NCBI GenBank assembly: GCA_963972065.1
Contig: CAXAVJ010000002.1
Coordinates: 36,765-100,764 of the forward strand
Direction of reading: 5' to 3'
Source of the DNA: UBA1479 sp963972065
Lineage (GTDB): Bacteria; Pseudomonadota; Alphaproteobacteria; Rhodospirillales; Casp-alpha2
DNA: 64,000 nt
Of the stretch, positions 27,808 through 37,150 are shown in pieces. The position numbers and the translations under genes are program-made. The notes under the pieces are model-generated. The model had not been told where the DNA came from, ran no database searches, and worked only from the letters and a program-made list of their open reading frames with translations. Numbering within the stretch: position 1 is the stretch's first letter; every line of letters begins with the position of its first letter.

Positions 27808-29798
27808 TCGCCGAACTGGGCCATTTCGCGCTGATTCTGGCGCTGTTCGTTTCCGCCGTGCAGGCCACCCTGCCCCTGATCGGCGCGCATCGGGGCGATG
27901 CCGGATGGATGGCCGTGGCCCGCCCGGCGGCCCTGATGCAGTTCCTTTTGGTCGCCGTCGCCTTCGGCTGCCTGATGAACCTTTACATCACGTCGGATTT
28001 TTCCGTCCTCAACGTCGCCCAGAATTCGCATACCGATAAACCGCTGATCTACAAGATTTCCGGCGTGTGGGGGAACCACGAGGGCTCGATGCTGCTGTGG
28101 GTGCTGATCCTGGCCCTGTTCGGATCGGCCGTCGCCGCCTTCGGCGCCAATCTGCCGCCCAGCTTGCGCGCCCGCGTGCTGTCGATCCAGGCGCTGATCG
28201 CCGTCGGCTTCTATCTGTTCATTTTGCTGACCTCGAACCCGTTCGAGCGGCTGATCCCGGCCCCCATCAACGGCAACGATCTGAACCCGCTGCTGCAGGA
28301 CCCGGGCCTGGCCTTCCATCCGCCCATGCTCTACCTGGGCTATGTCGGTTTCTCCATGGCGTTTTCCTTCGCCATCGCGGCCCTGATCGAAGGCCGGGTC
28401 GACGCCGCCTGGGCGCGCTGGGTGCGCCCCTGGACCCTGGCCGCCTGGTGCTTCCTCACGGCCGGCATCGGATTGGGCAGCTGGTGGGCCTATTACGAAC
28501 TGGGCTGGGGCGGCTGGTGGTTCTGGGATCCGGTCGAAAACGCGTCGTTCATGCCCTGGCTGGCGGGCACGGCCCTGCTGCATTCGGCGACGGTGGTGGA
28601 AAAGCGCGACACGCTCAAGGGCTGGACCATCCTGCTCGCCATCATCACCTTTTCCATGAGCCTCTTGGGCACCTTCCTCGTCCGTTCTGGCGTGCTGACC
28701 TCGGTCCATGCTTTCGCCACGGACCCGACGCGCGGCGTGTTCATCCTGATCCTGCTGATCATCGTGATCGGCGGCTCGCTCGCCCTCTATGCCTGGCGCG
28801 GCCCGCAATTGATTTCCACCGGCCTGTTCCAGCCGATCAGCCGCGAGGGCGGATTGCTGTTCAACAATCTGGTCATGGCGACGGCGACGGCGGTGGTGCT
28901 GCTCGGCACGCTCTATCCCCTGCTGCTCGACGCCGTCGGCGGCGGCAAGGTCTCGGTCGGCCCACCGTTCTTCAACGCCGTGTTCATCCCCATCATGCTG
29001 CCGATGATCGTGGTCATGGCGGTCGGCCCCATGCTGAACTGGAAACGCGGCGACTGGCGCGCCGCCGTGGCGCGTCTATGGCCAGCCATGGTGGCGGCCC
29101 TGCTGGCCGCCGTCGGCGCCTGGGCCCTGGTCACCGACGGCCCGTTCCTGGGCATCGTCGGCATGGCCTTGGCGGCCTGGCTTGCCGTCGGCACGCTGGT
29201 TGAACTGACGGAACGCTTGCGACTGCGCCGGGACGGCCTGGGCCGCGCCCTCGGCCGCCTGGCGCGTCAGCCGCGCGCATCCTGGGGCATGACCCTGGCC
29301 CATCTGGGCCTGGCCGTGACCATCGCCGGGATGACCGGCGCCGGGGCCTGGGTCAAGGAAAGCATCCAGGTCATGGCGCCCGGCGATACGGTGACGCTGG
29401 CCGGTTACGAATTCCGTTTCGACGGCGCGCAAGACGGCCAGGGCCCCAACTATGCCTTCACCGCGGGTCATTTCACGGTATCCAAGGGTGGGCGGGTGCT
29501 GGTCGTTCTCGACCCGGAAAAGCGCGTCTACAACGTCTCGGGCCAGCCGACGACCGAGGCCGGGATCGAGCCGACCCTGCTGGGCGACATCTACGCCGTG
29601 ATCGGCGACCAAGGCACCACGCCCGAAGGCAAGCCCGGCTTCGTCACGCGGCTGTATTTCAACCCGCTGGTCGCCTGGATGTGGGCTGGTTTGATGATCA
29701 TGATCGCGGGCGGGGCGCTCAGCCTGTCGGACCGCCGCCACCGCGTCGGCGCCCCGGCGCGGCGGGGTTCCGTGGCCCAAACCGCCGGCGCGGACTGA
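27804..29798 (+). CDS. ccmF: Heme lyase subunit CcmF
   Basis: 664 aa multi-spanning membrane protein (about 15 segments). The tryptophan-rich WWFWDPVEN begins at residue 238, preceded by the conserved WGNHEGSMLLWV and LNPLLQDPGLAFHPPMLY. CcmF with CcmH/CcmI ligates heme to apocytochrome CXXCH motifs. ATG 27804 overlaps the ccmE stop. Full length, no disruption. Confidence 0.96.
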   Translation: MIAELGHFALILALFVSAVQATLPLIGAHRGDAGWMAVARPAALMQFLLVAVAFGCLMNLYITSDFSVLNVAQNSHTDKPLIYKISGVWGNHEGSMLLWVLILALFGSAVAAFGANLPPSLRARVLSIQALIAVGFYLFILLTSNPFERLIPAPINGNDLNPLLQDPGLAFHPPMLYLGYVGFSMAFSFAIAALIEGRVDAAWARWVRPWTLAAWCFLTAGIGLGSWWAYYELGWGGWWFWDPVENASFMPWLAGTALLHSATVVEKRDTLKGWTILLAIITFSMSLLGTFLVRSGVLTSVHAFATDPTRGVFILILLIIVIGGSLALYAWRGPQLISTGLFQPISREGGLLFNNLVMATATAVVLLGTLYPLLLDAVGGGKVSVGPPFFNAVFIPIMLPMIVVMAVGPMLNWKRGDWRAAVARLWPAMVAALLAAVGAWALVTDGPFLGIVGMALAAWLAVGTLVELTERLRLRRDGLGRALGRLARQPRASWGMTLAHLGLAVTIAGMTGAGAWVKESIQVMAPGDTVTLAGYEFRFDGAQDGQGPNYAFTAGHFTVSKGGRVLVVLDPEKRVYNVSGQPTTEAGIEPTLLGDIYAVIGDQGTTPEGKPGFVTRLYFNPLVAWMWAGLMIMIAGGALSLSDRRHRVGAPARRGSVAQTAGAD

Positions 29799-29807
29799 GG
29801 ACAGGCC

Positions 29808-30356
29808 ATGAAATCGCGCCTGCTCTATTTGCTGCCGCTCGGCCTGTTTCTGGTGCTCGCCCTTTATTTCGCGGTCGGCCTGACCAAGGACCCGAAAATC
29901 ATTCCCTCGGCCCTGATCGACAAGCCGGCGCCGGAATTCACCCTGCCGCCCGTGGCCGGCGGCAAGCCCGGTGGATTTTCCACGGCCGACCTGAAAAAGG
30001 GCGGGGTCAGCGTGGTCAATGTATTCGCCAGCTGGTGCGTGCCCTGCCGCGCCGAACATCCCGAGATCAACAAACTGGCCAAGATGGGCATCGTTCCCGT
30101 CTACGGCCTGAACTACAAGGACGCGCCCGAGGCGGCGCGTGCCTGGCTCGATAAACTGGGCGACAGCTACACGGCCACGGGCGCGGACGAAAGCGGGCGC
30201 GTCGGCATCGACTGGGGGGTTTACGGCGTGCCGGAAACCTTCATCGTCGACGGCACGGGGCGCATCCGCTTCAAGCATGTCGGCCCCATCGTCGGCGACA
30301 AGCTGGAAACGGAAATTCTGCCGCTGATCCGCTCGATCCAGGGGACCGGCAAATGA
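29808..30356 (+). CDS. ccmG: Thiol:disulfide oxidoreductase CcmG/DsbE
   Basis: 182 aa, a membrane-anchored (residues 5-24) periplasmic thioredoxin-fold protein with active-site WCVPC (C77, C80). The GVYGVPETF cis-Pro loop is typical of CcmG. It keeps apocytochrome cysteines reduced. It lies nine bases after ccmF, and its stop overlaps ccmH by four bases. Confidence 0.95.
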   Translation: MKSRLLYLLPLGLFLVLALYFAVGLTKDPKIIPSALIDKPAPEFTLPPVAGGKPGGFSTADLKKGGVSVVNVFASWCVPCRAEHPEINKLAKMGIVPVYGLNYKDAPEAARAWLDKLGDSYTATGADESGRVGIDWGVYGVPETFIVDGTGRIRFKHVGPIVGDKLETEILPLIRSIQGTGK

Positions 30357-30829
30357 TTCGCGCCGTGGTTCTCGCTGCCCTGCTGTTGGCCGCCCTTCCC
30401 CTGTCACCCGCCCACGCCGTCAATCCGGACGAAATGCTGGCCGACCCCGCGCTGGAACACCGCGCGCGGGTGATCTCCAGGGATCTGCGCTGTCTTGTCT
30501 GCCAGAACCAGTCGATCGACGATTCCGACGCGGGCCTGGCCAAGGATCTGCGCGTGCTGGTGCGCGAACGCCTGAAGGCCGGTGACAGCAACGAACAGGT
30601 GATCGACTACGTGGTCGCCCGCTACGGCGATTTCGTGCTGTTAAAGCCACCCGTCAAGGGCTCGACCCTCGTTCTCTGGATCGGGCCGGCGGTGGTCGCC
30701 TTGTTCGGCATCCTGGCCCTGATCCTGTTTTACCGTCGCCGCCGCGCGGCATCGCCGGTCGCGGCGAAACCCCTGTCGCCCGAAGAACGGGCGCGCCTGA
30801 ACAAACTGCTTGAGGGAGACGCCCCATGA
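30353..30829 (+). CDS. ccmH: Cytochrome c maturation protein CcmH (CcmL-type)
   Basis: 158 aa. A signal peptide (residues 1-22, ending AHA) precedes the periplasmic domain with LRCLVCQNQ (C47, C50), the redox motif that handles apocytochrome thiols. One C-terminal membrane helix is near residues 102-124. It corresponds to the N-terminal half of E. coli CcmH; the other half is the separate ccmI that follows with a 4-base overlap. Confidence 0.94.
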   Translation: MIRAVVLAALLLAALPLSPAHAVNPDEMLADPALEHRARVISRDLRCLVCQNQSIDDSDAGLAKDLRVLVRERLKAGDSNEQVIDYVVARYGDFVLLKPPVKGSTLVLWIGPAVVALFGILALILFYRRRRAASPVAAKPLSPEERARLNKLLEGDAP

Positions 30830-32064
30830 CCGCCCTGGTCATCGCCATGGCGGTGCTGGCGGCCGGTGTCGGGCTGGCCCTGGCCGGGCCGCTGCTGCGC
30901 CGCAACGCCGTGCCCGCGGCCCGCGCCGAATACGATTTGACCGTGTTCCGCGACCAGTTGAAGGAGATCGAGCGCGACGCGGACCAAGGACTGCTGGATG
31001 CCGAGGCCGCCGAGGCCGCGCGCCTGGAAGTCCAGCGCCGCATGCTGGCCGCCGACACGGAATTGCAGACCGGGGCAGGCGCCCCCGGCAGCGGCGGCCC
31101 GCGCCGCCTGACCGCCATTCTGATCGGCACCGGCGTACCGTTGGCGGCGGCGGCGCTCTACATCGTGCTCGGCTCTCCCGACCAGCCGGATCAGCCCTTT
31201 GCCGCCCGCGACCTGCCCGCCGAACAAGTGGCGGCACAGACCACCCCCCGCCCGGAAGCCAATCCCGAAATGACCGCCATGGTCGGCCGCCTGGCCGAAC
31301 GGTTGACGGAAAACCCGGACGATATCGAAGGCTGGTTGTTGTTGGGCCGCAGCTATATCTCCATGGAACGCTTCGCCGACGCCCTGAACACCTTCGCCCA
31401 CGCGCGCAAGATCGCCAATGGCCGGACCGACGTGGACATCGCCTATGCCGAGGCCCTGATCCTGACCGGCCAGATGAAGGTCACGGACGACGCGGCGGCG
31501 ATCTTCCGGGCCGTGCGCGACAAGGCCCCCTTCGACCCCAAAGCCCGCTATTACCTGGGCCTGAAAAAGGCGCAGGCGGGGGACGTCAATGGCGCCCTGC
31601 AGGATTGGGCCGACCTGGTCGCCATTTCCTCGGAAGAGGCCCCCTGGGTGCCCGTGGTGCGTCAGCAGATCGCCCGCGCCGCAGAAGAACTGAAGATCGA
31701 CCCCCAGACCATCACCATGTCCGAGGACGCCCGCAAGCTGCTGGCACAACAGCCGCCGGTATTGCGCCCCTCGACGCCCATCATGCGGCCCGAGGGCGAC
31801 GACCCCCATGCCGGCCACCCCCATGCAGACGCCCCCGCCACCCAGCCGGGACCGTCCCGCGAACAGATGGAAGCGGCCCAGGAAATGACCGCCGAAGACC
31901 GCGACGCCATGATCCGCGGCATGGTCGAGCGCCTGGCCGACCGGCTGAAGGAAAATCCGGACGATCTGGCCGGCTGGACGCGACTGGAACGAGCCTACCG
32001 AGTGCTGGGCGACACGGCCAAGGCCGACGCGGCGGCGGCGGAGATCAAGCGCCTCACCCCCTAG
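30826..32064 (+). CDS. ccmI: Cytochrome c maturation protein CcmI (TPR)
   Basis: 412 aa. Two N-terminal membrane segments (about 2-22 and 90-111) flank a cytoplasmic coiled-coil region with FRDQLKEIERDADQGLLDAEAAEAARLEV features. The periplasmic part holds TPR-like repeats (EGWLLLGRSYISMERFADALN and a C-terminal copy, LAGWTRLERAYRVLGDTAKAD). A His/Pro-rich stretch (about 325-345) separates them. CcmI presents apocytochrome to the heme lyase. Last ccm gene; pgk follows after 92 bases. Confidence 0.92.
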   Translation: MTALVIAMAVLAAGVGLALAGPLLRRNAVPAARAEYDLTVFRDQLKEIERDADQGLLDAEAAEAARLEVQRRMLAADTELQTGAGAPGSGGPRRLTAILIGTGVPLAAAALYIVLGSPDQPDQPFAARDLPAEQVAAQTTPRPEANPEMTAMVGRLAERLTENPDDIEGWLLLGRSYISMERFADALNTFAHARKIANGRTDVDIAYAEALILTGQMKVTDDAAAIFRAVRDKAPFDPKARYYLGLKKAQAGDVNGALQDWADLVAISSEEAPWVPVVRQQIARAAEELKIDPQTITMSEDARKLLAQQPPVLRPSTPIMRPEGDDPHAGHPHADAPATQPGPSREQMEAAQEMTAEDRDAMIRGMVERLADRLKENPDDLAGWTRLERAYRVLGDTAKADAAAAEIKRLTP

Positions 32065-32156
32065 ATTCCGTCAACTGCCCCTTGGCGCGGGCGGCGACTA
32101 TCCCCTATAACCCCGGCAATCCGATCACAAGAAACCGATCCAGGGGATCCCGCACC

Positions 32157-33350
32157 ATGCGCCAATTCAAGACCATCGACGATCTCGACGTCCGGGGCAA
32201 AACCGTCCTGGTCCGCTGCGACCTCAACGTACCCATGAAAGACGGCCAGGTTTCCGACGCCACGCGCCTTGAGCGGTCCGCCCTGACCCTGACCGATCTC
32301 ATCACGGCGGGGGCCCGGGTCTGCGTGCTGTCCCATTTCGACCGGCCCAAGGGCAAGGTCGTCCCCGGGATGAGCCTGAAGCCCGTGGCCGACGCCCTGT
32401 CCGGGATCCTGGGGCGCGAGATCGCCTTCGCCCCCGACTGCATCGGCCCCGAGGCCCGAGCCGTGATCAGCGCCATGAAGGACGGCGAGGTCTGCGTGCT
32501 GGAAAATCTGCGCTTCCACGCCGGGGAAGAGGCCAACGATGCGGCCTTCGCAGGCAAACTGGCCGCTCTCGGCGATTTTTACGTCAACGATGCTTTTTCC
32601 GTGTCGCACCGGGCCCATGCCTCGACCGAGGCCATCGCGCGCATCCTGCCGGCCGCCGCCGGGCGTTTGATGCAGGCCGAACTGGACGCCCTGACCAAGG
32701 CGCTGGAAGCCCCTGAACACCCGGTCGCCGCCGTGGTCGGCGGCGCCAAGGTCTCGACCAAGATGGAAGTCCTGGGCAATCTGGTGGAAAAGGTCGATCT
32801 GCTGATCATCGGCGGCGGCATGGCCAACACCTTCCTGCATGCCCAGGGCATCGACGTCGGCAAGTCGCTGTGCGAACACGATATGGCAGACGCGGCCAGG
32901 GATATTCTGGCCCGCGCGGAGGCCGCCGGCTGCGCGGTCGCCCTGCCCGTCGATGCGGTGATCGCCCGTGAATTCAAGGAAGGGGCACCGTCGGACGTGG
33001 TCGACGTCCGCGCCATGCCCAAGGACGCCATGATGCTGGACGTCGGCCCGGCCACGGTCCAGGACCTGACCAAGCGCCTGAAGGATTGCCGCACCCTGGT
33101 ATGGAACGGGCCCCTGGGGGCGTTCGAAATCAAACCCTTCGATGCCGGCACCAATGAGTTGGCCCGCGCGGCCGCGGTACTGACCGGGGACGGCACGCTG
33201 ACATCCGTCGCGGGCGGGGGTGACACGGTGGCGGCGCTGATCAACGCCGGCGTGGCGGCCGAATTTTCCTATGTTTCCGCCGCCGGCGGGGCGTTCCTGG
33301 AATGGCTGGAAGGCAAAGACCTACCCGGCGTCGCGGTCCTTCGAACCTGA
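32157..33350 (+). CDS. pgk: Phosphoglycerate kinase
   Basis: 397 aa, normal length. It interconverts 1,3-bisphosphoglycerate and 3-phosphoglycerate with ADP/ATP. RCDLNVPMKDG, SHFDRPKGK, ENLRFHAGEEAND and the C-terminal nucleotide-binding AGGGDTVAAL are intact. ATG 32157 is chosen because conserved sequence begins there, although the frame is open much further upstream. The last 30 bases overlap the 3' end of the convergent HAMP-protein gene. Confidence 0.96.
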   Translation: MRQFKTIDDLDVRGKTVLVRCDLNVPMKDGQVSDATRLERSALTLTDLITAGARVCVLSHFDRPKGKVVPGMSLKPVADALSGILGREIAFAPDCIGPEARAVISAMKDGEVCVLENLRFHAGEEANDAAFAGKLAALGDFYVNDAFSVSHRAHASTEAIARILPAAAGRLMQAELDALTKALEAPEHPVAAVVGGAKVSTKMEVLGNLVEKVDLLIIGGGMANTFLHAQGIDVGKSLCEHDMADAARDILARAEAAGCAVALPVDAVIAREFKEGAPSDVVDVRAMPKDAMMLDVGPATVQDLTKRLKDCRTLVWNGPLGAFEIKPFDAGTNELARAAAVLTGDGTLTSVAGGGDTVAALINAGVAAEFSYVSAAGGAFLEWLEGKDLPGVAVLRT

Positions 33351-35249
33351 CGCCTGGGCCGCCGGCCCGGCGATCGCCTGCGGCTGTGTGCGGTGGGCGA
33401 GCGTATCGAGCAGTGCCCGCAGATAATCGGATTGCGCCGCCAACTGGTCGGTCGCCAGACGCGCCTCGTCGGATGCCGACGCGGCCAGACGCTGCGCCGT
33501 GTCGGTGACATGTTCGACCTCACGCGTGCAGGCACCAAGCGCCCGCTCGGCACGGTCGACGGCATCGCGGATGGCGGCCAAGCGGGCCCGCGATTCCGGA
33601 TCCTTCAGGCTCGCCTGACGCACGGCGCCGCCGTTCAAGGCGACGGTCTTGTCGTCGTCGGCCCCACCGGGGGCCTGCGGGCCGAACAGGAACTGGTTGA
33701 ATTCCTCGCGCACCGCGACGACATGGCCGCCCAGACCGTCCAATTGTTCGCGCGCGGCGGCGATGTTGCGGATCAGGGTATCCGTCAGTTCGACGTCGAT
33801 GATCGCCGCCGATGCCTGGCGGCTGACCTGCGACAGATGGTCGGAAACCTTACCCAGCGCCGCCTCGCCGCCCGCCGCCGCGGCCTGAACCTGGGATTGT
33901 GCCAGGGCTTGGGCCCGGGCGAGCGCCGGCACCGGCGCCTGATTGGCCTGATCCTCTTCGAATTCCGCCAGCAGGTTTTCCATCTCGTCCATTTCGCGGC
34001 GGTAATCGGCCAGCGTGCGGCGCAGGACTTCGGCATCGTCGGCTGCGGCCTGGGCGCGGTGCGCTTCGGCCTCCATGGTCTCGACCGCCTGCAGGGTCTT
34101 GGCCTGGGCATGGTCCAGATCCTGGCGCAGGTGTTCGGCGTCGGCCATGGCCGCCATCCAATCGTCGAAGGCGCGGGCCAATTGACCGACGGCGTCGCGA
34201 TTGCCGCGGCCCGGAATCATGACCGTGCGGTCGCCCCGGGCCAGCCGGTCGGCGGCCTCGGCCAAAGCCTGAACCGGGCGGGTGATCGTGCGCATGACGA
34301 TGAGACCCAGCGTCACCACCCAAAGAATGATTGCGGCCCCGCCGCCAACCAGGGATGCGGCGGCGAACTTGCGGGCGGCGTTTAAGGAGTCCCAGCGTTC
34401 GCCGATCAGTTCACCGGCGACGCTGGTCAGCGCCGTCAGGGAGGGCGCGATATAGGTCAGAATATCGTCAAAACGCTGGGCGTCTTCGTTGACGCCCACC
34501 CGTGCCGTGATCAATGCCATCATGGCGTCCTGATGACGGGCCAGCAGGTCGGTGATCGCCGCGCGGTCGCCGCGCGGCAAGCCCGCGTCTTCGACCCGCG
34601 CCGCCAGTTGCTTATAGGCGTTCTGCAGGTCAACCAGATGCACCGGATCGCCGGTCAGGACCATTTCGCTGCCCAACTGATTGACCCGTGACAGAAGTTC
34701 CGGCAGGCCGCGCCGGCCCGAGGCGGCCAACCGGGGCGCCAGGGCCTGATCGGCGTCGCGCAGGGCGCCGCCCGCCGCCGCGGGATTGCCGGACAGGGCG
34801 CCGACCAATTCCGACAGATGCTGGTCGTACTGAACCAGACCGTCCTTCAGGGTCGCGATGGGCCGCGCAAGATCGCCCGCATCCGCATGGGCGCCGAGGG
34901 CGTCAAGGGTGCGCGACTGTTCATCCAGAAGGCCGCGCATGTCCTGCGCGGCCGCCGCGTCGCGGGTCAGGATATAGCGTTTCTCATCGGTCTGCAGGGC
35001 GGCCTGTCCGCGGGCGATGGCGGTGACCAGCGTGCTTAGATTTTGCGCCCGCTCAAGCCCCAGGTGGGCGGCGGATACGCGGTCGTTCACATGTACGATA
35101 AGCCCGGCATAGACCATGACCGCCAACAAGCCCACGACCACGAACATCCCCGTGCGCGTGGACAGCCGTGTTCCGCCCAGGAACGTGCGGCTGGCGTAGG
35201 TCGGGCGGCGAAGCGCCAGATAGGTATGATCGTAGTCGCGGTCTGCCAC
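33321..35249 (-). CDS. HAMP-domain membrane sensor protein without MCP signalling domain
   Basis: 642 aa. TM1 is about 33-53, followed by a 240-residue helical periplasmic domain, TM2 at about 298-319 and a HAMP domain at 320-370 (TITRPVQALAEAADRLARGD). The rest is a long Ala/Glu/Gln-rich coiled coil. The highly conserved MCP hairpin tip and the histidine kinase and GGDEF motifs are all absent. It therefore looks like a chemoreceptor-like sensor with a non-standard or partner-dependent output. The 3' end overlaps pgk by 30 bases, tail to tail. Confidence 0.75.
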   Translation of the reverse strand: MADRDYDHTYLALRRPTYASRTFLGGTRLSTRTGMFVVVGLLAVMVYAGLIVHVNDRVSAAHLGLERAQNLSTLVTAIARGQAALQTDEKRYILTRDAAAAQDMRGLLDEQSRTLDALGAHADAGDLARPIATLKDGLVQYDQHLSELVGALSGNPAAAGGALRDADQALAPRLAASGRRGLPELLSRVNQLGSEMVLTGDPVHLVDLQNAYKQLAARVEDAGLPRGDRAAITDLLARHQDAMMALITARVGVNEDAQRFDDILTYIAPSLTALTSVAGELIGERWDSLNAARKFAAASLVGGGAAIILWVVTLGLIVMRTITRPVQALAEAADRLARGDRTVMIPGRGNRDAVGQLARAFDDWMAAMADAEHLRQDLDHAQAKTLQAVETMEAEAHRAQAAADDAEVLRRTLADYRREMDEMENLLAEFEEDQANQAPVPALARAQALAQSQVQAAAAGGEAALGKVSDHLSQVSRQASAAIIDVELTDTLIRNIAAAREQLDGLGGHVVAVREEFNQFLFGPQAPGGADDDKTVALNGGAVRQASLKDPESRARLAAIRDAVDRAERALGACTREVEHVTDTAQRLAASASDEARLATDQLAAQSDYLRALLDTLAHRTQPQAIAGPAAQASGSKDRDAG

Positions 35250-35455
35250 GGGTGCCTTCAGTCTGCTCTTTTACATGCCGACGTGTGCGCCCTTTCAGGG
35301 ACGCCGTCCAGTACATGCGGATTTTCGCAATTAGGTCCGAATATTTCCTTAAAATACAATGCTCCAGGCCCTTTGGAACCAGTCCATAAGGCATATTGAA
35401 TTCCCCGCCTGATCTGCCATGATTTGAGACCGATTCGCAAAGGGAAACTGCCATC

Positions 35456-35659
35456 ATGGTCGAATCCGTCGGGCCTCTGGGTGCCGTCGCCAACGTTCTG
35501 GGTTTGAAACGCTCGCTGAAGCAGGAACAGTTGGCGGCTGATCTGTTGCAGGATGCGCAGAACAACCTGAAGGAATTCAACGCCCAGAACGGCGGCGTTC
35601 CCGAACTCGACCCCAATGCCCCCGTGCGGCGCGGGCAGATCATCGACGTCATCGCCTGA
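35456..35659 (+). CDS. Small hypothetical protein
   Basis: 67 aa, acidic and helical, with GLKRSLKQEQLAADLLQDAQ as a predicted amphipathic helix and a conserved-looking C-terminus (VRRGQIIDVIA). AAGGGA precedes ATG 35456 and codon use matches the host. No domain was recognised. It is divergent from the HAMP protein; the 206 bases between them hold the promoters but no clear motif. Confidence 0.6.
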   Translation: MVESVGPLGAVANVLGLKRSLKQEQLAADLLQDAQNNLKEFNAQNGGVPELDPNAPVRRGQIIDVIA

Positions 35660-35724
35660 TCCCGCCGTAAGCGGCATTACCAGCCCCTTTGCCGCCCGAG
35701 CCGACATTCGGCTACAGTTCCCCC

Positions 35725-36261
35725 ATGAGCGACGATATACGCAAACCCGGCCCCAGCGTGTGGACCGTGCCCGAGGGCGACGAACGTGAGCGCCTGACCT
35801 GCCTGGACTGCGGGTTCATCCATTACGACAACCCAAAGATCATCGCCGGCGTGGTCGCGACCTGGGACGGGCACTACCTGATGTGCCGACGCGCCATCGA
35901 ACCCCGCGCCGGGTTCTGGACCGTGCCGGCGGGATTTCTTGAACTTAATGAAACCACCGCCGACGGCGCGAAGCGCGAAGCCTGGGAAGAAGCCCGCGTC
36001 GATATCGAGATCACCGGCCTGATCGGCGTTTACGAAATTCCCCGGATATCGCAGATCTATGTCATTCACGCCGGGCGCATGACCACGGGCGACCACGCCC
36101 CCGGCCCGGAAAGCACCGATACCCAGTTGCTTGCATGGGACGATATCCCATGGAACGACCTGGCCTTTCCCTCCATCCGCTGGGCCTTGGAACGCCACAA
36201 GGACGGCTTGCCGCCGGACATCGCCCAGGCCCCGCCCCGACCCGCCGCCGGCCCCCGCTGA
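35725..36261 (+). CDS. Nudix hydrolase with N-terminal zinc-ribbon remnant
   Basis: 178 aa. An N-terminal CLDCGFIHYDNPK segment has one CxxC pair. The Nudix box runs from G70 (GFLELNE...KREAWEEARVDI); the last Gly of the consensus is Arg. The REAWEE catalytic glutamates are present. It hydrolyses a nucleoside diphosphate linked to an unknown group; the layout resembles NudC-like and ADP-ribose type enzymes. ATG 35725 was chosen since upstream codons (to 35689) show no similarity. Confidence 0.87.
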   Translation: MSDDIRKPGPSVWTVPEGDERERLTCLDCGFIHYDNPKIIAGVVATWDGHYLMCRRAIEPRAGFWTVPAGFLELNETTADGAKREAWEEARVDIEITGLIGVYEIPRISQIYVIHAGRMTTGDHAPGPESTDTQLLAWDDIPWNDLAFPSIRWALERHKDGLPPDIAQAPPRPAAGPR

Positions 36262-36336
36262 CCGCCACATCACCAACTGGGCAAAATTTACCGGGCTTTG
36301 AGACTCCGTTAACTTTTGCCCGACTATTCTCGGCGC

Positions 36337-36579
36337 ATGAACAGCGTCAACACGCCCACCGGCGGATCAACCGCCCTTCCCGCGCAGCCCACCGGCCGGA
36401 CAGCGGTGACCTACGTGTCGGAGTCCGTGCGCGAAGTCCAGGCCCGCGCCAGCCACATCCGCCAAGGCGAAACGGCGGTCGAACGGCGCGGCATGCGACG
36501 CCTGAACGAGGTCATGGCCACAGGCAAGGATCTGCGCCGCGACGTGCCGCGCGGATTCTACCTGAACATCACCGTTTGA
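36337..36579 (+). CDS. Small hypothetical basic protein
   Basis: 80 aa. The disordered Thr/Pro-rich start is followed by a charged helical part (SVREVQARASHIRQGETAVERRGMRRLNEVM) and a hydrophobic end, GFYLNITV. No known domain. It starts at ATG 36337; an in-frame start seven codons upstream is possible. Host-like codon use argues that it is real. Confidence 0.5.
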   Translation: MNSVNTPTGGSTALPAQPTGRTAVTYVSESVREVQARASHIRQGETAVERRGMRRLNEVMATGKDLRRDVPRGFYLNITV

Positions 36580-36688
36580 CGATCCGGCGCCCGCAAGCCC
36601 TCTGCGGGCTTGATCCCGGTGCGATCCGTTCATAGCTTCACCGCAGACATCCGAAACGCTCCGAAACCCGACGTAGGATCCCCGGCCG

Positions 36689-37117
36689 GTGTTCAGAACT
36701 GCTCTGATTTCCCTGTCAGTGTGCTGTGCATTAGCGGCTGGTGCCGGCCATGCCGCCGACCTGACCGTGACCGTGACGGGACTGCGGTCCGACGACGGTG
36801 ACGTGCATATGGCGCTTTATGACCGGCCGGCGGTCTTTCCCAAAAGCGACGGCATGCTGTCGGAAGGCGTGATCCCGCCGTCGGGCCTCCGCGCAAGCTG
36901 GGTGTTCAAGGACATCAAACCCGGGCGCTATGCCGTCGCCGTATACCACGACGCCAACGGTGATCATTCCTTCGATCAGGGCCCGTTCGGGATTCCGCTG
37001 GAAGACTACGGGTTTTCCATGGGAGCCCAAGCCTTCCTGAGCGCCCCGGATTTCGAAGACGCGGCCTTCGCCGTGACCGAGGAAGGCCGCACCGTCACGA
37101 TTGATTTCGGCAATTAA
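36689..37117 (+). CDS. Exported DUF2141 family protein
   Basis: 142 aa starting at GTG 36689. Signal peptide residues 1-22 (LISLSVCCALAAGAGHA). The mature part is a small beta-sandwich typical of DUF2141: VTVTGLRSDDGDVHMALYD, IKPGRYAVAVYHDANGDHSFD and FGIPLEDYGFS. Probably periplasmic or outer-membrane associated; function unknown. Confidence 0.85.
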   Translation: MFRTALISLSVCCALAAGAGHAADLTVTVTGLRSDDGDVHMALYDRPAVFPKSDGMLSEGVIPPSGLRASWVFKDIKPGRYAVAVYHDANGDHSFDQGPFGIPLEDYGFSMGAQAFLSAPDFEDAAFAVTEEGRTVTIDFGN

Positions 37118-37150
37118 GGCAACGCGAGGACGTCCCTAGCGCCGCCCCCT

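Noticed and set aside
30810..32156. In-frame extension of pgk upstream through ccmI
   Set aside because: The upstream part is a shifted reading of ccmI and is low-complexity Arg/Gly; conserved PGK sequence starts at 32157.
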